Shown here piece by piece: positions 33,389 through 44,608 of a stretch of DNA of 64,000 nucleotides. Position numbers and translations under genes: made by a program. The stretch's first letter is position 1. Each line of letters begins with the position of its first letter. The stretch is from Gracilariopsis chorda (lineage: Eukaryota; Rhodophyta; Florideophyceae; Gracilariales; Gracilariaceae), in contig NBIV01000036.1 in NCBI GenBank assembly GCA_003194525.1, positions 62,001 to 126,000 on the forward strand. Direction: 5' to 3'. The notes beneath the pieces were generated by a model that saw nothing but the letters and a program-made list of their open reading frames with translations, had not been told where the DNA came from and did no database searches.

Positions 33389-34108
33389 TCACAATGGCGG
33401 CGTATCTTCTGGCTCATGAGCCATCACCACTAGTTTGAAACTGTGGACCTGCCCGCATAAGAGGATCAGAAACAAGCAAGTGACGCCAACGGAAACGTAT
33501 TCCATAATGACACCTGATTCATTCCCATATTGTGCACGTAGCCCGACAAAGGCAATCAGAGACCCACCAAGAATTACCGGGCACGAAATCATGAGCCTAT
33601 AACCGATTCTCTTCGATATAGTGCTTGCATCCGATATCAACCCCAGCATCGCAACGACCGAAAGAATCCAGAGTACGAGCGCAGAACCAGATGTTATCGC
33701 GGCTACAACGTGGACCACTAAATCTGAATACAGAGCACCCGTAAGAATCATGCAGGTTCCTGAAACGCAGCCTAAAACGAGCGACATCTTACAGACAGCT
33801 TTGAACACAGATTCCGGAGAACATCTTTGGTGGTCAAGACACGCATGGAAATACTTATTGCAAAGAGCAATATATGTCGAAATGGTATTGAGAATGAATA
33901 GCATGCCTGTTAAAGCGATCAGGGCCGTGAATACCGGGCTTTGCTTGAGGTCATAGTGTGCATCTGAAATGTACGGAATGCTCCTGGACTCGTTCCGTTC
34001 CTGCCAGAGAAGTGAAAATGTTATCGATACACAGGACGTGAGCACCATAGCCACGGCGGTAAATGCAGGGAAGAGCGATGCGCGAATGCGGACCCGAGGG
34101 CTTTGCAT
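33389..34108 (-). CDS. DRAM/Frag1 (CWH43 N-terminal-like) six-span membrane protein
   Basis: 239 aa, ATG 34108, TGA at 33389-33391. Six hydrophobic segments at residues about 11-34, 58-82, 105-127, 132-157, 172-192 and 201-222 predict six membrane spans. Between spans 1 and 2, SIPYISDAHYDLKQSPVF matches the conserved loop PYISD-G---PE of the Frag1/DRAM/Sfk1 family. Members act in autophagy and lysosome regulation (DRAM) or GPI-anchor lipid remodelling (Frag1/PGAP2-related); which applies here cannot be told. The length is usual for DRAM-type proteins (about 240-270 aa). A broken paralogue with the same orientation lies at 37191-44880, with similarity reaching into the upstream region, so the locus was duplicated. 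Confidence 0.75.
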   Translation of the reverse strand: MQSPRVRIRASLFPAFTAVAMVLTSCVSITFSLLWQERNESRSIPYISDAHYDLKQSPVFTALIALTGMLFILNTISTYIALCNKYFHACLDHQRCSPESVFKAVCKMSLVLGCVSGTCMILTGALYSDLVVHVVAAITSGSALVLWILSVVAMLGLISDASTISKRIGYRLMISCPVILGGSLIAFVGLRAQYGNESGVIMEYVSVGVTCLFLILLCGQVHSFKLVVMAHEPEDTPPL

Positions 34109-35219
34109 CAGATGTGTACTTTGGCAAGCCTTGGCAGAATTCCCTGCTCGTAGCGCATGTAAACTTCAAGATGTCAAGACGGCCTGTTTTCGTGAGTCCC
34201 GACTTCATAGCCAGGGCCTCTAGTGGACGATCCTTGGGTTGCTGAAAGGTTGCAGAGCATCGCAGCGCTGGTAGCATTTAAATAAATCCGTAGACACACA
34301 CCTCAGTGTGTTCTTTTCTGTGCTGACTCGGAAGGGGGATCCATGCCTCCCCGGATGCATATACCTGTACGAAAAGCGCAACGCAATACTTGCTCATACT
34401 GAGAGAAGAGCTACGACAGCAAGAAAAAACGCAGGTAGCATGTTGATACGAAAGTGACACGAGAACGATGCATCAGGCGCTCTTATTACTTCCCTCGACA
34501 TCTTTGTCATTGGCTTCCCTCATCGAGCACCAAAGCAATCCCAGAATACCTCAGACTGCGGTGGCCGTCCTAGAAGTATGTTCATCGCTTTGACTTGGGC
34601 AGTACAGGCGCGCAGGCATTTAGTCGAGGCGTGCCATGCGTCTTGGTGATGCCAATCAGAGTGAATTATAAAGGGAGCACGCCTGCATGCTCCCGGGACG
34701 CACGCAAACCTTCAACGACGAATAACAGAAAATGAAGCAAATATACGATGAAAACAGTTCCGGAGCATAGAATCGCATCTCAAAGAAGAAAGTAATCCTA
34801 TCAAGGGCACAAAGGGTAGCTGATACTCTTCATACCCCTAGTCTCTTCATATCGCGCACAGGGAATTCCTCTTCCGCCTTCCCTTTGGCTTGCCTTTTTC
34901 CGCGATCGAGGATTCTAAGCAGAGCGAAATGAGTTGCCACTCCGGTTTCTCATAGAGACCAAAAACTTCCAAACCATTGTCAAGTAGGCATAGAGTTTTT
35001 AACATTCCTGGTCTCAGGGCACATGCAGTTCCACCCGGCAAAATGTGCCGACGTTTTGAAAAGGTTGCCAAAGACTATGATTTAACCCTGGACGAGGAAG
35101 CCAAATGAAGATGCGAGCGGATCTACTACTAGGGGCATTAGCAGCCCAGTAGATGATCAGCTTTCTGCATCCTCAACGCTAATACCGCTGCCTCGGAATT
35201 AGGGACACTGCCCATATAA
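34109..35219. other. Upstream region of the DRAM/Frag1-like gene, otherwise empty
   Basis: 34200-34320 resembles 44990-45085 upstream of the broken paralogue (for example GCATCGCAGCGCTGGTAGCATT against GTATCGCAGTGGTGGTAGCATT), so the duplicated block includes the 5' flank. A minus-strand frame at 35071-34847 (74 codons) ends in a basic KGKPKGRRKRN; too little to call a gene. Confidence 0.45.
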
Positions 35220-35670
35220 ACAAGCAACACATAGTGTCCACACCAGATACAGTTATTAACCCAAACAAAATGGTTACGCACACATCTCATTCATATCATC
35301 TGGATACCGGCACGTATTGGAATCGATCGTAACGAGCGAGTGGATAATCTGGCAAAGTCGGGCTTGGAGCTGCCACTGACATCTCAAGTAGCAGTGCCAA
35401 TAGACTTGTTGGATGGAAAAGCCCAAATACAGAAGATTGTACATACTCATGGCCTTCTACAAGAATGGCCTGAGTTTATAACGTCCGACACGGAAGCAAG
35501 AACGGCAGAGGTGTTATTAACACAATTCTTTACGGGGCACGTGTCAAAACTACGTTCGGTAGCAACATCCCTCGAGAAGAAACGCTGTTTGTGCGTCTGT
35601 CCGTGCAAGGCAAAGAAAAATGTTGACCGCTACGTTCTCCGATGCCAATTGACTAACGATACCAGGAAAC
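35220..35670 (+). pseudogene. LINE-type retrotransposon RNase H remnant
   Basis: One + frame reads LLTQTKWLRTHLIHIIWIPA, then RIGIDRNERVDNLAKSGLEL and PLTSQVAVPIDLLDGKAQIQ. This is the C-terminal RNase H hallmark of non-LTR elements (vWvPgHxGIxGNExADxLAK). His is replaced by Arg at PARIG and Gly by Arg at DRNE, so it is inactive. Coding runs on through ITSDTEARTAEVLLTQFF and CLCVCPCKAKKNVDRYVLR to about 35670. No upstream RT is present. The fold-back repeat starts 16 bp downstream. Confidence 0.6.
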
Positions 35671-35685
35671 ATTTACCGAGTTTGC

Positions 35686-35839
35686 GCGAGCGGAGGGGAA
35701 AGTCGGTCATGTATATTGTGTGTGTGTGTTTACGGGCGGCCGTACGGGCAGCCCGTAAACACACACACAATATATACCCCGTACGGACAGCGCGTGAACA
35801 CACCCACAATATCCATGACCGACCTACCCCTCCGCTCGC
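35686..35839. repeat. 154-bp fold-back (inverted-repeat) element
   Basis: The ends are GCGAGCGGAGGGG and its inverse CCCCTCCGCTCGC. The arms continue inward (GTCGGTCATGTATATTGTG against CACAATATCCATGACCGAC). A nested inner hairpin has 22-bp perfect arms (TATTGTGTGTGTGTTTACGGGC and inverse, near 35713-35776). Non-coding MITE-like or fold-back structure; no clear target duplication. Confidence 0.75.
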
Positions 35840-35847
35840 ACGTCCTC

Positions 35848-35913
35848 TAATTCCAAGGCAACGGTATTCACTTTCTAAAAGTAGAAGGCTGATTATCTAT
35901 TCGACAGCTAAAT
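35848..35913 (+). repeat. 66-bp dispersed repeat, copy 2
   Basis: Matches 30131-30196 at 61 of 66 positions. It begins 8 bp after the fold-back element, so both copies lie in the same order next to GTGT-rich arm sequence. Confidence 0.7.
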
Positions 35914-35924
35914 CCAGCTAATAG

Positions 35925-37190
35925 TGTGCAAATCCGCATTTCTACGAATTGCATTGCTGGGCGCCGCCCTCCTCGCGTCAGACGCTACTCACCTCAAGCC
36001 CATCGTACTTTCTGAATAAACTAGCCCAACCGGTCCCCGGACATTCTTTGTCAAGGAGGCAACCGGTTGTGGGGGACTTTGTGCCCTTTGGACTTTTGCC
36101 GTTCCGAGCGAGCGCGACGCGGTATCCGAACTCAAGGGTTAACCCTTACTCACTGCCGCATGCACTGCTACGCCTATTATAGCTCAAATAGACGCAAGCA
36201 TGGACATTATTAGACAGTGGCCGCATAATTCCTTGGTTTTTCTGCGGAGAGAAAGATATCATTAACCACAAAGAAGTAAAAACGGCCTTTGGCCTCGCGG
36301 GCCGCTGCACTCCGCTGAATAAGGGTGACTATGCGGGAACTGCAAACTGTTCCTGCTCGCTATCGTTCTCAAATGGCCTAGAAACCAATAAAGTACGCTA
36401 TGCCAAGATTGAATATGGAATAAAGTTGCAATTGAGCTCCAGGGCTATGGTGACTGGCTGCCAATGCAGTTGTCTATGTAGATTACAGTCGATTGTAAGG
36501 AATTGGCACTGCAAAAATGACTGCAGTGACAGTCACTGTGCAGCGGGGTGACCGGCACTGCTGCAGTGCCAGTTACTTAGCAGCTGCAGCAGTCAACATG
36601 CAGCAGGAGCCACTGAGATTTAAGTTTTTCTGCTGCTGCTGCTGCTGAGTTTGAATGGAAGGGAGGCGTTACGAGAAACATCTTTTTTACCTGCTCTGAA
36701 TGGGTTATGCGTCTGTTTTCTTTTTAGAAAGGTCTTATATTAATCAACAACACCCACCTCGTACATGAACAAATCATAATAGTACGGGAAGGGTTGAAAT
36801 GTTTTTCGCTTAACATCAAGGACGCACAGAAAACGTAAAGAAAATGGTTCTCTCAGACTATGGACACATTAAAACAGGTGAAAAACCAAGCAGAATAGGC
36901 AAAAAGTGCGGTGGCCGCTAAAAACACCAAATTCAAATGCTTGAAGCGCAGAAAAGTTCTTTGCGTCTTTATTTGTGTTTTATGTAGATACAAAAGACCC
37001 AAGCAAAAGAAAAGGAAGAATCATCCAAAAGGTAAAGCATGCTTGATTGACCACCAAACATGAAGATGAAAGCATTTGCTGAATCATTCTAATGCGGTGT
37101 GTACATCATCCTACCTGATGCACAGTGTTTATGATGACGTGCGACTTAGCAGCTACACGGTCTCTTCACCAACAATACTGCACAAAATTA
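35925..37190. other. Non-coding stretch with hairpins and a second Helitron-type end
   Basis: No gene supported. 36283-36304 is a hairpin resembling the Helitron 3' end (separate entry). 36530-36660 is CTG/CAG-rich: palindromic GCACTGCTGCAGTGC, CAGTGACAGTCACTG and a run of six CTG. 36700-37190 is AT-rich with short frames only. Confidence 0.4.
36277..36320 (-). repeat. Helitron-like 3' terminal hairpin, second copy (minus orientation)
   Basis: Read on the minus strand: GTGCAGCGGCCCGCGAGGCC, AAAGGCCGTTTTTACTT. This parallels GCAGCCTGCGGCCAAAGGCT then GCTTTTCCTTT at 44609-44639. The stem is CGGCC/GGCCG here and CAGCC/GGCTG there, so one base pair has changed on both sides. The rest of this element, which would extend to higher coordinates, was not traced. 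Confidence 0.45.
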
Positions 37191-37261
37191 TCACAGCGGT
37201 AAGGTTTCTTCGATCACATACGGCATCAGCACCACTTTGAAACTGTGTAGCTTTTCCCCTA

Positions 37262-37632
37262 GTGTCTATCGGACCGATTCGCTGACCTCATATGAGGTCA
37301 GCGCAACGGCACGCAAAATTAAAAACAAATTGAAATCTGATCCGCATGGCCCCACATTTCAAATTTCGAACTTGAAACATGGCTAACCAGGTGATCTTTG
37401 AACTATAAGATCTGTTGACGGGGCCATTGTGTACGAATGTTTTTGACGATAGTGTTTGATGTGACAGCTACCACCGTTGGTGATGTGTTGTGGACATGGT
37501 TCAGCGCTGCTGGCGTAGAAGACATGATGAGAAGATCAAAGTGAAAAAGTTTTTGGAAAAGTTTTAAGGTTTTGATAAAGTTCTAGAGTAATTAAAATTG
37601 ACCTCATATGAGGTCGCTGGTCAGATAGACAC
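37262..37632. mobile_element. 371-bp MITE with TA target duplication
   Basis: It is flanked by TA (37260-37261 and 37633-37634). The terminal inverted repeats begin GTGTCTATCGGACC on the left and, inverted, GTGTCTATCTGACC on the right. Each is followed by a near-perfect palindrome (TGACCTCATATGAGGTCA). The interior is non-coding and AT-rich. Excision restores alignment with the C-terminal coding of the intact DRAM/Frag1-like gene. The TA target fits Tc1/mariner-type mobilisation, by inference. Confidence 0.8.
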
Positions 37633-38168
37633 TAGACGGAGCACAAACACTGAAGCAATATCGATGGAAACGTACTCCATACGATAACAGACACAGCATC
37701 TCCGTATCGCACACGTACCGAGAACAATGCAATCATAGATCCACACAGACATATTATAGACAATAACATGAACCAAAACCCGACTTTGCTCACCAAATGT
37801 TATGTATCGGATTCCATCTTCACCATTGCACTGACTGCAAGGGTCCGGAGCAAAAGTGCAGAACCAGAAATTATTGCCGCTGTATAGTGGATCGCCAGGT
37901 CTGCATACATAGAACCCGTAAGAATCATATAGATTCCGCAAACACAGCCTGAGACAAGCGAAATCTTAGATACGGCCTCAAACACATTCTCTTGATAACG
38001 CTTTTGCGGGTCAAGGCAAACACGGGAATACCTACTGCAAAGAGAAATCTAACCGACCTAAGGATTGCCCTGACAACGAGCAAGTTGACCCCTTAGAATA
38101 AATCAATAAACGTACATTTACCCCCCCCTCCCCAAAATGACTAGCCAATGGTAATCAAAGCATTTGCC

Positions 38169-38624
38169 CTACTGGCGCGAATCAGTCGAGCACGTGTAAG
38201 ATCTGTCACTCCCGACAGCCTCAACTTCTCTCAGCCTCGTCGAACCCGTCTCACACCTGAATATCTCTGACAGCCAACAAACAGGCAAATCCTTACCACG
38301 TCCAATCAGGCGGTATTCTTCCAATTCCGTGTACACGGTGCCGATCTTCAGGTCAGGGGAGCACAAAATCTCTTCCAAAAATAACCTATTGACCTTGCCA
38401 CGACGCACATCAATGTGCTTCAATGCAGCCTGTCTTATGCGCAATTTTTCCAATAATGTGCACAAGCGCGGTAAAATAGCATCTTTACGGTCGTGCAAAT
38501 GGCATAGTTGTAGGTAGCGAACCTCTGTTGGAGACATATTGGCCCTGGCGTTAGAGGATAATTGAAACGAAGAAGTAGAGCTAAACAAGTTGTCGGTGGC
38601 TGCTTGGAGAAAAGTTCTCTGCAA
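38169..38624 (-). CDS. Unrecognised minus-strand frame in the left part of the Helitron
   Basis: 151 codons, the first of them TTG; the first ATG begins MSPTEVRYLQLCHLHDRKDA, giving about 122 aa. Helical and basic: LPRLCTLLEKLRIRQAALKH, GKVNRLFLEEILCSPDLKIG, TVYTELEEYRLIGRGKDLPV. It has no homology I know. It lies between the Helitron 5' end and its Rep, opposite in strand, a place where Helitrons can hold captured gene pieces. It may equally be an exon of a captured gene or chance. Confidence 0.3.
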   Translation of the reverse strand: MQRTFLQAATDNLFSSTSSFQLSSNARANMSPTEVRYLQLCHLHDRKDAILPRLCTLLEKLRIRQAALKHIDVRRGKVNRLFLEEILCSPDLKIGTVYTELEEYRLIGRGKDLPVCWLSEIFRCETGSTRLREVEAVGSDRSYTCSTDSRQ

Positions 38625-38736
38625 CTTTAGGGGACATTCTAGCTTGAGTACAGAATCGTCAGCACATTAGACAATAGGTAAAATAGAAACGTATCCTATT
38701 CAAACAACAAAATAAATAACTTACATTACAACCTAC

Positions 38737-38940
38737 GTATACCCTTCTAACAAAAATAGTTATAGTTTACGCAGTGCATACGTAGGCTGCGCAGTACTGA
38801 AAATGTATACCCTTCAAAAACATAGTTTTAATCTATGTGGTGCATACGTAGGCCACTTAGTCCTACAAATGCAGAACCCTCTAACAAGAATAGGAATTAA
38901 CTATACGTTTTATATGTAGGTAACTCGTATTCGATATGTA
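38737..38940. repeat. Diverged minisatellite, about 66-bp unit, three copies
   Basis: Units start near 38737 (GTATACCCTTCTAACAAAAATAG), 38806 (GTATACCCTTCAAAAACATAG) and 38872 (GCAGAACCCTCTAACAAGAATAG). Each continues to a GCATACGTAGG-like or TATATGTAGG motif. Confidence 0.55.
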
Positions 38941-39446
38941 TTGACGTCTGAAACCAAGACTGAATAAGAATGCAATGCATATGTACTTAGTAAGGTACTA
39001 CGTATGTAAACTATCAATGTTCTGCTGGTGTCAGGAACATCTTGAGACAATTAAGACAATATCTATACGTATATGTCATGCGGGAAACTATTGTGCAACA
39101 CCAGTTCTGTACTGAAGGGGCAGAGACGGTACATGTTCCATCGAAAGGTGATCCCCAAATCTCTCAATCTCTTTACGGTTCCCGCATTCCGGCATGAGTT
39201 CTTCTTCGCATCGACCGCCATCATGACGTGGTGGACGCCGGTCAGGAGCAGGCTGTCGTCCAAGAGAGAATATACAGCCCGTGCATCATCGAGACATAAC
39301 CGATGAGCTTGCGCAGGTGGACTTAGGAACTAGAACCGAGCTTCCCCAAAATGTTACGGAACCTCGTAACCCTGAAGAGATTTACTTGAACTACTCTCAT
39401 TCTTCCAGCATTCAACAGGAACGAGATAGGACGGTTATGCGGCTCG

Positions 39447-40280
39447 TTGGCAGACCTCGCCAAGGCATTCACGATGGATCAAAATATGTCTGAAATGCAA
39501 GGGCAGAAAATGTTCGTCAAGGCCTCACACGGCCGAGGTCGTCATATCCGGAGTACCAACCAATCACTGGCACATTTCCAGCGTGTTGTGGGACATGCGG
39601 GGCGAACGGCCATCGAGCAACTCGATGTCCTCTCAAAGATTCGGGGTGGGTGCTTTGTATTCGTATGTGCAAGTATTGTGGCGCAGTTCTGCTTGGTGCA
39701 GAGACCGAAGGAACATGCTGTGGATATAAAAGCTACAGATCGCTTGGCGTTTCTTCCAGACGAGTTTATATCAATTCGCAACTTGAAGAAATATATTGGT
39801 TACGTTATTTTCAAACGCTATCAACACACTTAAATGTGTTATTTGCAACCGTTTTCACATTCATGGATATGAAATACGTTCGGGGTGGAGGTCCAACATT
39901 TCTTCGACTTCAAGGCAATGTATCTGTTTCTCTTCCAGGCCAGGACGTACGCTACACATATTTGTGGTCGAAAGGTCCTCCCCGTCTTAATTCACCGGAT
40001 TATTCTTCTTCGTTCGCCAGAAGAATGGTGTCTAACCCGAAAATTCGATAGTTGGTTCCAAAGTTATACCATCTCTTGCAACAAAGGCCAGATACTGTCC
40101 GACAGACATATAGAACTTTGTTCAAACCAAACGAAAGTGTTCGCAGGAGATCAAACGCGGACGATTCTAGTCTAGAAATCTCTGCAGACGCTGTTCAGGA
40201 AGGAATAGATGTCCGAAATTATCGAGCGGCCCATGAAGCCCAAATAGAGGTGAGCTCCGGTGCAGGATCGTTACCGGAAG
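39447..40280 (+). pseudogene. Helitron Rep/helicase N-terminal region (broken)
   Basis: Contains the Cys-rich start of Helitron proteins (MCKYCGAVLLGAETEGTCCG, about 39668-39727), then FATVFTFMDMKYVRGGGPTF and QGNVSVSLPG (N-terminal domain core), and RPDTVRQTYRTLFKPNESVR near 40095. Several frame changes and stops occur. The frame ends at SLPEV (40280-40285), where an LTR-like insert interrupts. Confidence 0.6.
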
Positions 40281-40926
40281 TGTAGGAGAATGACCATTGG
40301 GCAGATGCAGTGGTGAGGTAACCATGGGGCTGGGCTGGCAGAGGTCAGAACATTGCTGGCCAAAATATTCCACGTGGCCAAGCTGGGTGCCTATGCAGGA
40401 GATACGAGGGGACAGTGCGAGTGCCAAGGCACTGTGGCCATAGGTTCTATTATGTAGCTAATTTTATTTAGTTAGTTAGGATAGTGTCCGGAGGTCAGAG
40501 CGCCTCGCCAGCTATATAGGTTGGCTCGAGTGCCGCCGATCTCCGAAGAGTAAAGGCAAGCACCCTCACCATCTTCTTGCCGCCATATGCAGCCAGTAGG
40601 ACTCCAAAGGCCTCCAAGCCATCGCTACCATTCTCCAGACCTGTAGGGACTTGAAATAGCGCCCGCCCATTGCGCCTCGCTGCCAGTTGGTGCCCGTGCC
40701 ACTAGTAGACCCAGTGGACTGTCACCCTAGTGGTTGGCTCTCTGCGGCTACTAACCCCTAGTAGACTAATACCCCAGTTGGCCAAAGGACGTAGTATTCT
40801 ACTACAGGAAGACAGCCGAGGCAGACCTCTTGCAATGAGAGCTTTCGTCGTAGAGCGAAGTGGAGTGTTCAGGTCGGAGTCCCAGTTATTCAGCTGGTGG
40901 TGGGAAGAGAATCCTATCACATGTCA
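40281..40926. repeat. Probable solo LTR inside the Helitron
   Basis: Non-coding DNA between two halves of Helitron coding. It begins TGTAGGAGAATGACC; the right edge may be ...CTATCACA (40921), ...TGTCA (40926) or ...AACCA (40930). TATA-like GCTATATAGG at 40511-40520. Flanking GGAAG and GAAAT share three of five bases, so a target duplication is only hinted. Not similar to the other LTRs here. Confidence 0.4.
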
Positions 40927-40937
40927 ACCAGAAATCT

Positions 40938-42954
40938 TCGACGTCGAGTTGTCAAGTACAAGCGTTTGAAGCCTGATTAAATGGAAGCCAAGAAAGAGGC
41001 GTTTCAACTGCTCTACTCTTACGGTGAGATTCATGCCGCGTATGATACAGCAACATATTTTAATCAAGGTATGGGACCAACCGAGACGAACGGAGCCTAA
41101 AATGGGCAGAAAACTCTAAGGGAAGGCTGTACACCGATGATGGGCTGCTGAACTCTGGTACTCTTCTTCAGCAATGGCTGCTTTGTACTAGCACAAACAT
41201 TGAAGACTTGAGACTTCGTTACTTGGAAACAAAACAGATGAGAATGGTTGAAGAACGGGAGCTGCGGGCTGGAACCCATATCGGAACAGATGAACTTCGC
41301 CCTCCCGGTAAACTCTTCCTTCCAGGTAATGACGAAAACTGTCGGGCGTAATGGAGAAAAAGCGACTAGATTTGCAAGCAATGGTCACTCGACTGGACTC
41401 CCCGACGTTTTTTGTCACAGTCACAATGAACGTATGGCGGGAAAAGATGAAAAGGCTTAGTTTGGACAACGACAACACTGGAGCATCTTCTCCACAGGGA
41501 GAGAGAAGCCGTACTTTTGATAGGCCAGATCTTATTGCAAGAGTCTACAACCAGTATGCAAATTCAATCATGAACGATCTACAGAACAATTCAGAACACC
41601 TCTTTGGCTTGAAATGCATTGGGATTGCCGACAAACTTGAGTTCCAGGAGAAGAATAGTCCACATCATCACATTTTTCTTGGTTGGAGGCAGACGGGATT
41701 GAAGATCCTGAGATTATTGACACTTTGATCAAAGCTGAACTGCCTCGGGGTGACTCGCCTGAAGACCAGGAACTCTGAAAATTGGTGAAGAAGTTCAATA
41801 TGCACGGACATTCTTCATATTGCCGTGGTAGTACCTCTGATGGGAGGTGCATGTTTGGGCATGATCGACAAGAAATTGTAGCTGAAACAACGATAAATGA
41901 GTACAAAAACCGAGAGACCTACCGAAGAAGAAGGACAAAATATTTGAAAGTGGTTACGTACAATCCAGATCTCACAATGAAGTACAAGGCTCATATCAAT
42001 GTTGAAAGAACCCAAGGTGAAAGGGCAATAGCATACCTGATGAATTATGCTTTCAAGAGTGGCAAGGAACAGGATTATTTTGTATCAAGTCGAACGGAAA
42101 GCCAAGCAAGCTTACAGAGTGACATGCTTAAAAATGAGATCAGGGCGTACATGAGAGAGAGATTGGTGGGCGCGGTTGAAGCTGCATGGAACCTCTTTGA
42201 GTTCAGGCATGTTCGCATCCATCCAAATGTACAGGCACTTGACATATATCTCCGTGGATAGCGACAGGTTTTGATTCGACACTTAGGACTGCCTAGACGT
42301 CTAAAGTCTTTCCTGCTGGAACGATATATCAAACGATCCTCCCGGTACATGTACCTGGACTACATGAGATACTACAAAACTGTATGTGTATACGATAAGC
42401 TACCCCGCTCTGTACCAGAGTCTGACTCCACTCGGGATGGAGGAAGTCCACGAATTTACGTCGTGCAACGATCCGAAAATGATCGAACTGTGACTTGAAT
42501 TAGACTTGCTTCTCTCGCAAATCCCGAAATCTTCGCTCTTCGAACATCGCTTATGAACTTTGCACTCAGCTACGTCAATGATCCGAAACGTGCTGGCATC
42601 GAATCTTACTCAACTTATAGAGAAGCGGCAGTATCCCGTGGAGTATATATCCATGGTGAAGAGTACGAAACGGCTTTTGATAACGCAATAAGATACCATT
42701 CTACTATTGCTGAGCTGTGTTCCTTGGTCGTTACTTCCCTTCAACAAGTGGTAAATCCTAAAACTGTGATTGAAAAGCACGAACGAGCTCTAACTGCAGA
42801 TAAACTGAAGGAAACAGAGCACAAAGAAGAGAATAACTACTTCGAGGAATTATTGAGATTTCGGACACACATGGTGGTCGGCTTCTCAAAAATGATCCCT
42901 TCTTTCATCATACTGTATCACAACTTCATCTCAGATAGAGCGAACTGCAATTAG
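40938..42954 (+). pseudogene. Helitron HUH Rep core and linker (broken)
   Basis: Rolling-circle initiator that nicks DNA. Visible in order: RRRVVKYKRLKPD and AFQLLYSYGE, the core LQAMVTRLDSPTFFVTVTMN and RPDLIARVYNQYANSIMNDL, and the metal-binding HUH motif in SPHHHIFLGW (about 41658-41690). Then ELPRGDSPEDQEL, MHGHSSYCRG and CMFGH (Cys/His cluster), YKAHINVERTQGERAIAYLM, and the linker YREAAVSRGVYIHGEEYETA before the helicase. The catalytic Tyr region would lie around YLMNYAFKSG. Stops at 41725, 41776, 42260 and 42496 interrupt it. Confidence 0.7.
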
Positions 42955-43029
42955 CAGAGGAATGGGCTGAAGTACGTCGCAGCTCTTCTTCGAGGTCCAG
43001 ACGAAGGTTAAAAGCGCGATATGATGATC

Positions 43030-44460
43030 TGAAATAAGGCCAGAAGCATGTTTTTGACAAAGAAATGAGAGAAATACAATACCGAGAGAGAACGGGAGAG
43101 GCTGAAAGACTCAACACACACGGAAGCGTTTTCTTCTTACAGGGACGAGCGGGGACAGGGAAGACCTATGTCCTTTCTTTGCTGAGAGATATTGTTGAGC
43201 ACGAAGGCCTATTCGTGCAGATGACATCCAGGAAAGGTATTGATGCTGCATTATATGAAGGCGGAACAACTTTGCATAGTTTGTTTGGATTGGGAGTTGA
43301 TGACAACAAAGATTCTCAAAGTAGAGAATGTCGAACACTTTCCAAGTACGGACCACGATCACAGAGATTAGTACTAATACAGAAGACTGTTTTGCTAGTA
43401 ATTGATTAAGCTTCAATGTGCCCGAAAATGCTCCTCGAGATTTTGAACACGGTAGTGAAGAACGTAAGAGATTCTACGAAAGACTTTGGAGGCATGGTCT
43501 TAGTTATGACAGGCGACTATATGCAACTGCTTCCAGTGATTCCAAGAACGAGGACAGTATCCAAAAGGGATGGAACAATTCGTTTTATTCCGTTTAGTCT
43601 CCTACGGAAGCTTCCATGGTACTTTTGCGAGCTCTGGGACAGAAGAGTCAAAGTTCTTCGCCTTACAGAACAGGTTCGTCAGGAAGATTTTCCAGTTTTT
43701 GCAAATGGTTTGCTCAGTCTTGGTCGTGGGACGTTTCCAGCATCTGCAAGGCTTCCGCTCATGTCTACGTCAGATGTGCACGAAGCATACAAGTTGCTGT
43801 GGAAATGGTTCACGACACGGAAGAAAGAAGATTTCAAGCTCAACCGATTGATTGTTGCGCCAACAAATCAATTAGTGGAGGAACATAACCAGAACGCATT
43901 GGAGTATTTCCCGGGAATGATGTCTGACTTGAAGTCTGCAACGATGATCGTTCCCAATCGAGGGCCAACTGGTGAAACCTTTCACATAAATAGTATCATT
44001 GGACCTGAAATGACGTATAATTACGCTCCAACTTGAGTCCCGCACCATCATTTGAAACTGAATTTGGGTGTTCCTGCTACGATGATTCGAAATATACTTC
44101 ATCCGCACTTGCTGAATGGAAATATGTTTATCGTTCCCAGCATTTATCGCAGATTGATTCGACTTTCGGACATTGATGAACATGGGTAAAATCAGCAAAG
44201 CGTTTTACTGCACCGCATTGATTTTGTCTCTGAGTTTTCAGATGTGAAAGTCAAACGTCGATAGTTTCCCATCAGATTGGCATTTGCAACAATTGTGCAT
44301 AAGGCGCAAGCACAAACGCTGAAGAAAATGATAATTGACTTTTGAACAAACTTTTTTTCAATGGGTCAGGTCTATTTTAAACTTTCGCGTGTGAAAACAT
44401 CTGATGATGTGTTTCTGCTTCATAATGAAGACGAGACGCCCCGAAATGCACAAGAGGTCC
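43030..44460 (+). pseudogene. Helitron PIF1-like helicase (broken)
   Basis: 5'-3' DNA helicase fused to Rep in Helitrons. Walker A is intact (FLQGRAGTGKT, about 43133-43166). Walker B is cut by a TAA exactly at its Glu (LLVID-stop-AS, 43407-43409). Then MVLVMTGDYMQLLPVIPRTR, a sensor/motif region VLRLTEQVRQEDFPVFANGL, LNRLIVAPTNQLVEEHNQNA, and the C-terminal AFATIVHKAQAQTLKKMIID and FKLSRVKTSDDVFL. Further stops at 44034, 44188, 44263 and 44342. About 440 codons, the length usual for this domain. Confidence 0.75.
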
Positions 44461-44608
44461 ATCCAATGCGAGTAAGCATCAAAAACCACGTTCTTCAAGA
44501 AGCTGTATACTTTGTATAGGGGCGTCATTAATTTGACATAGTTTAGTTTATGTGTAAACCAAAATATGTGCGGATATCTAATTCAAACTTTCGGCCGCGG
44601 TGCAAAGC

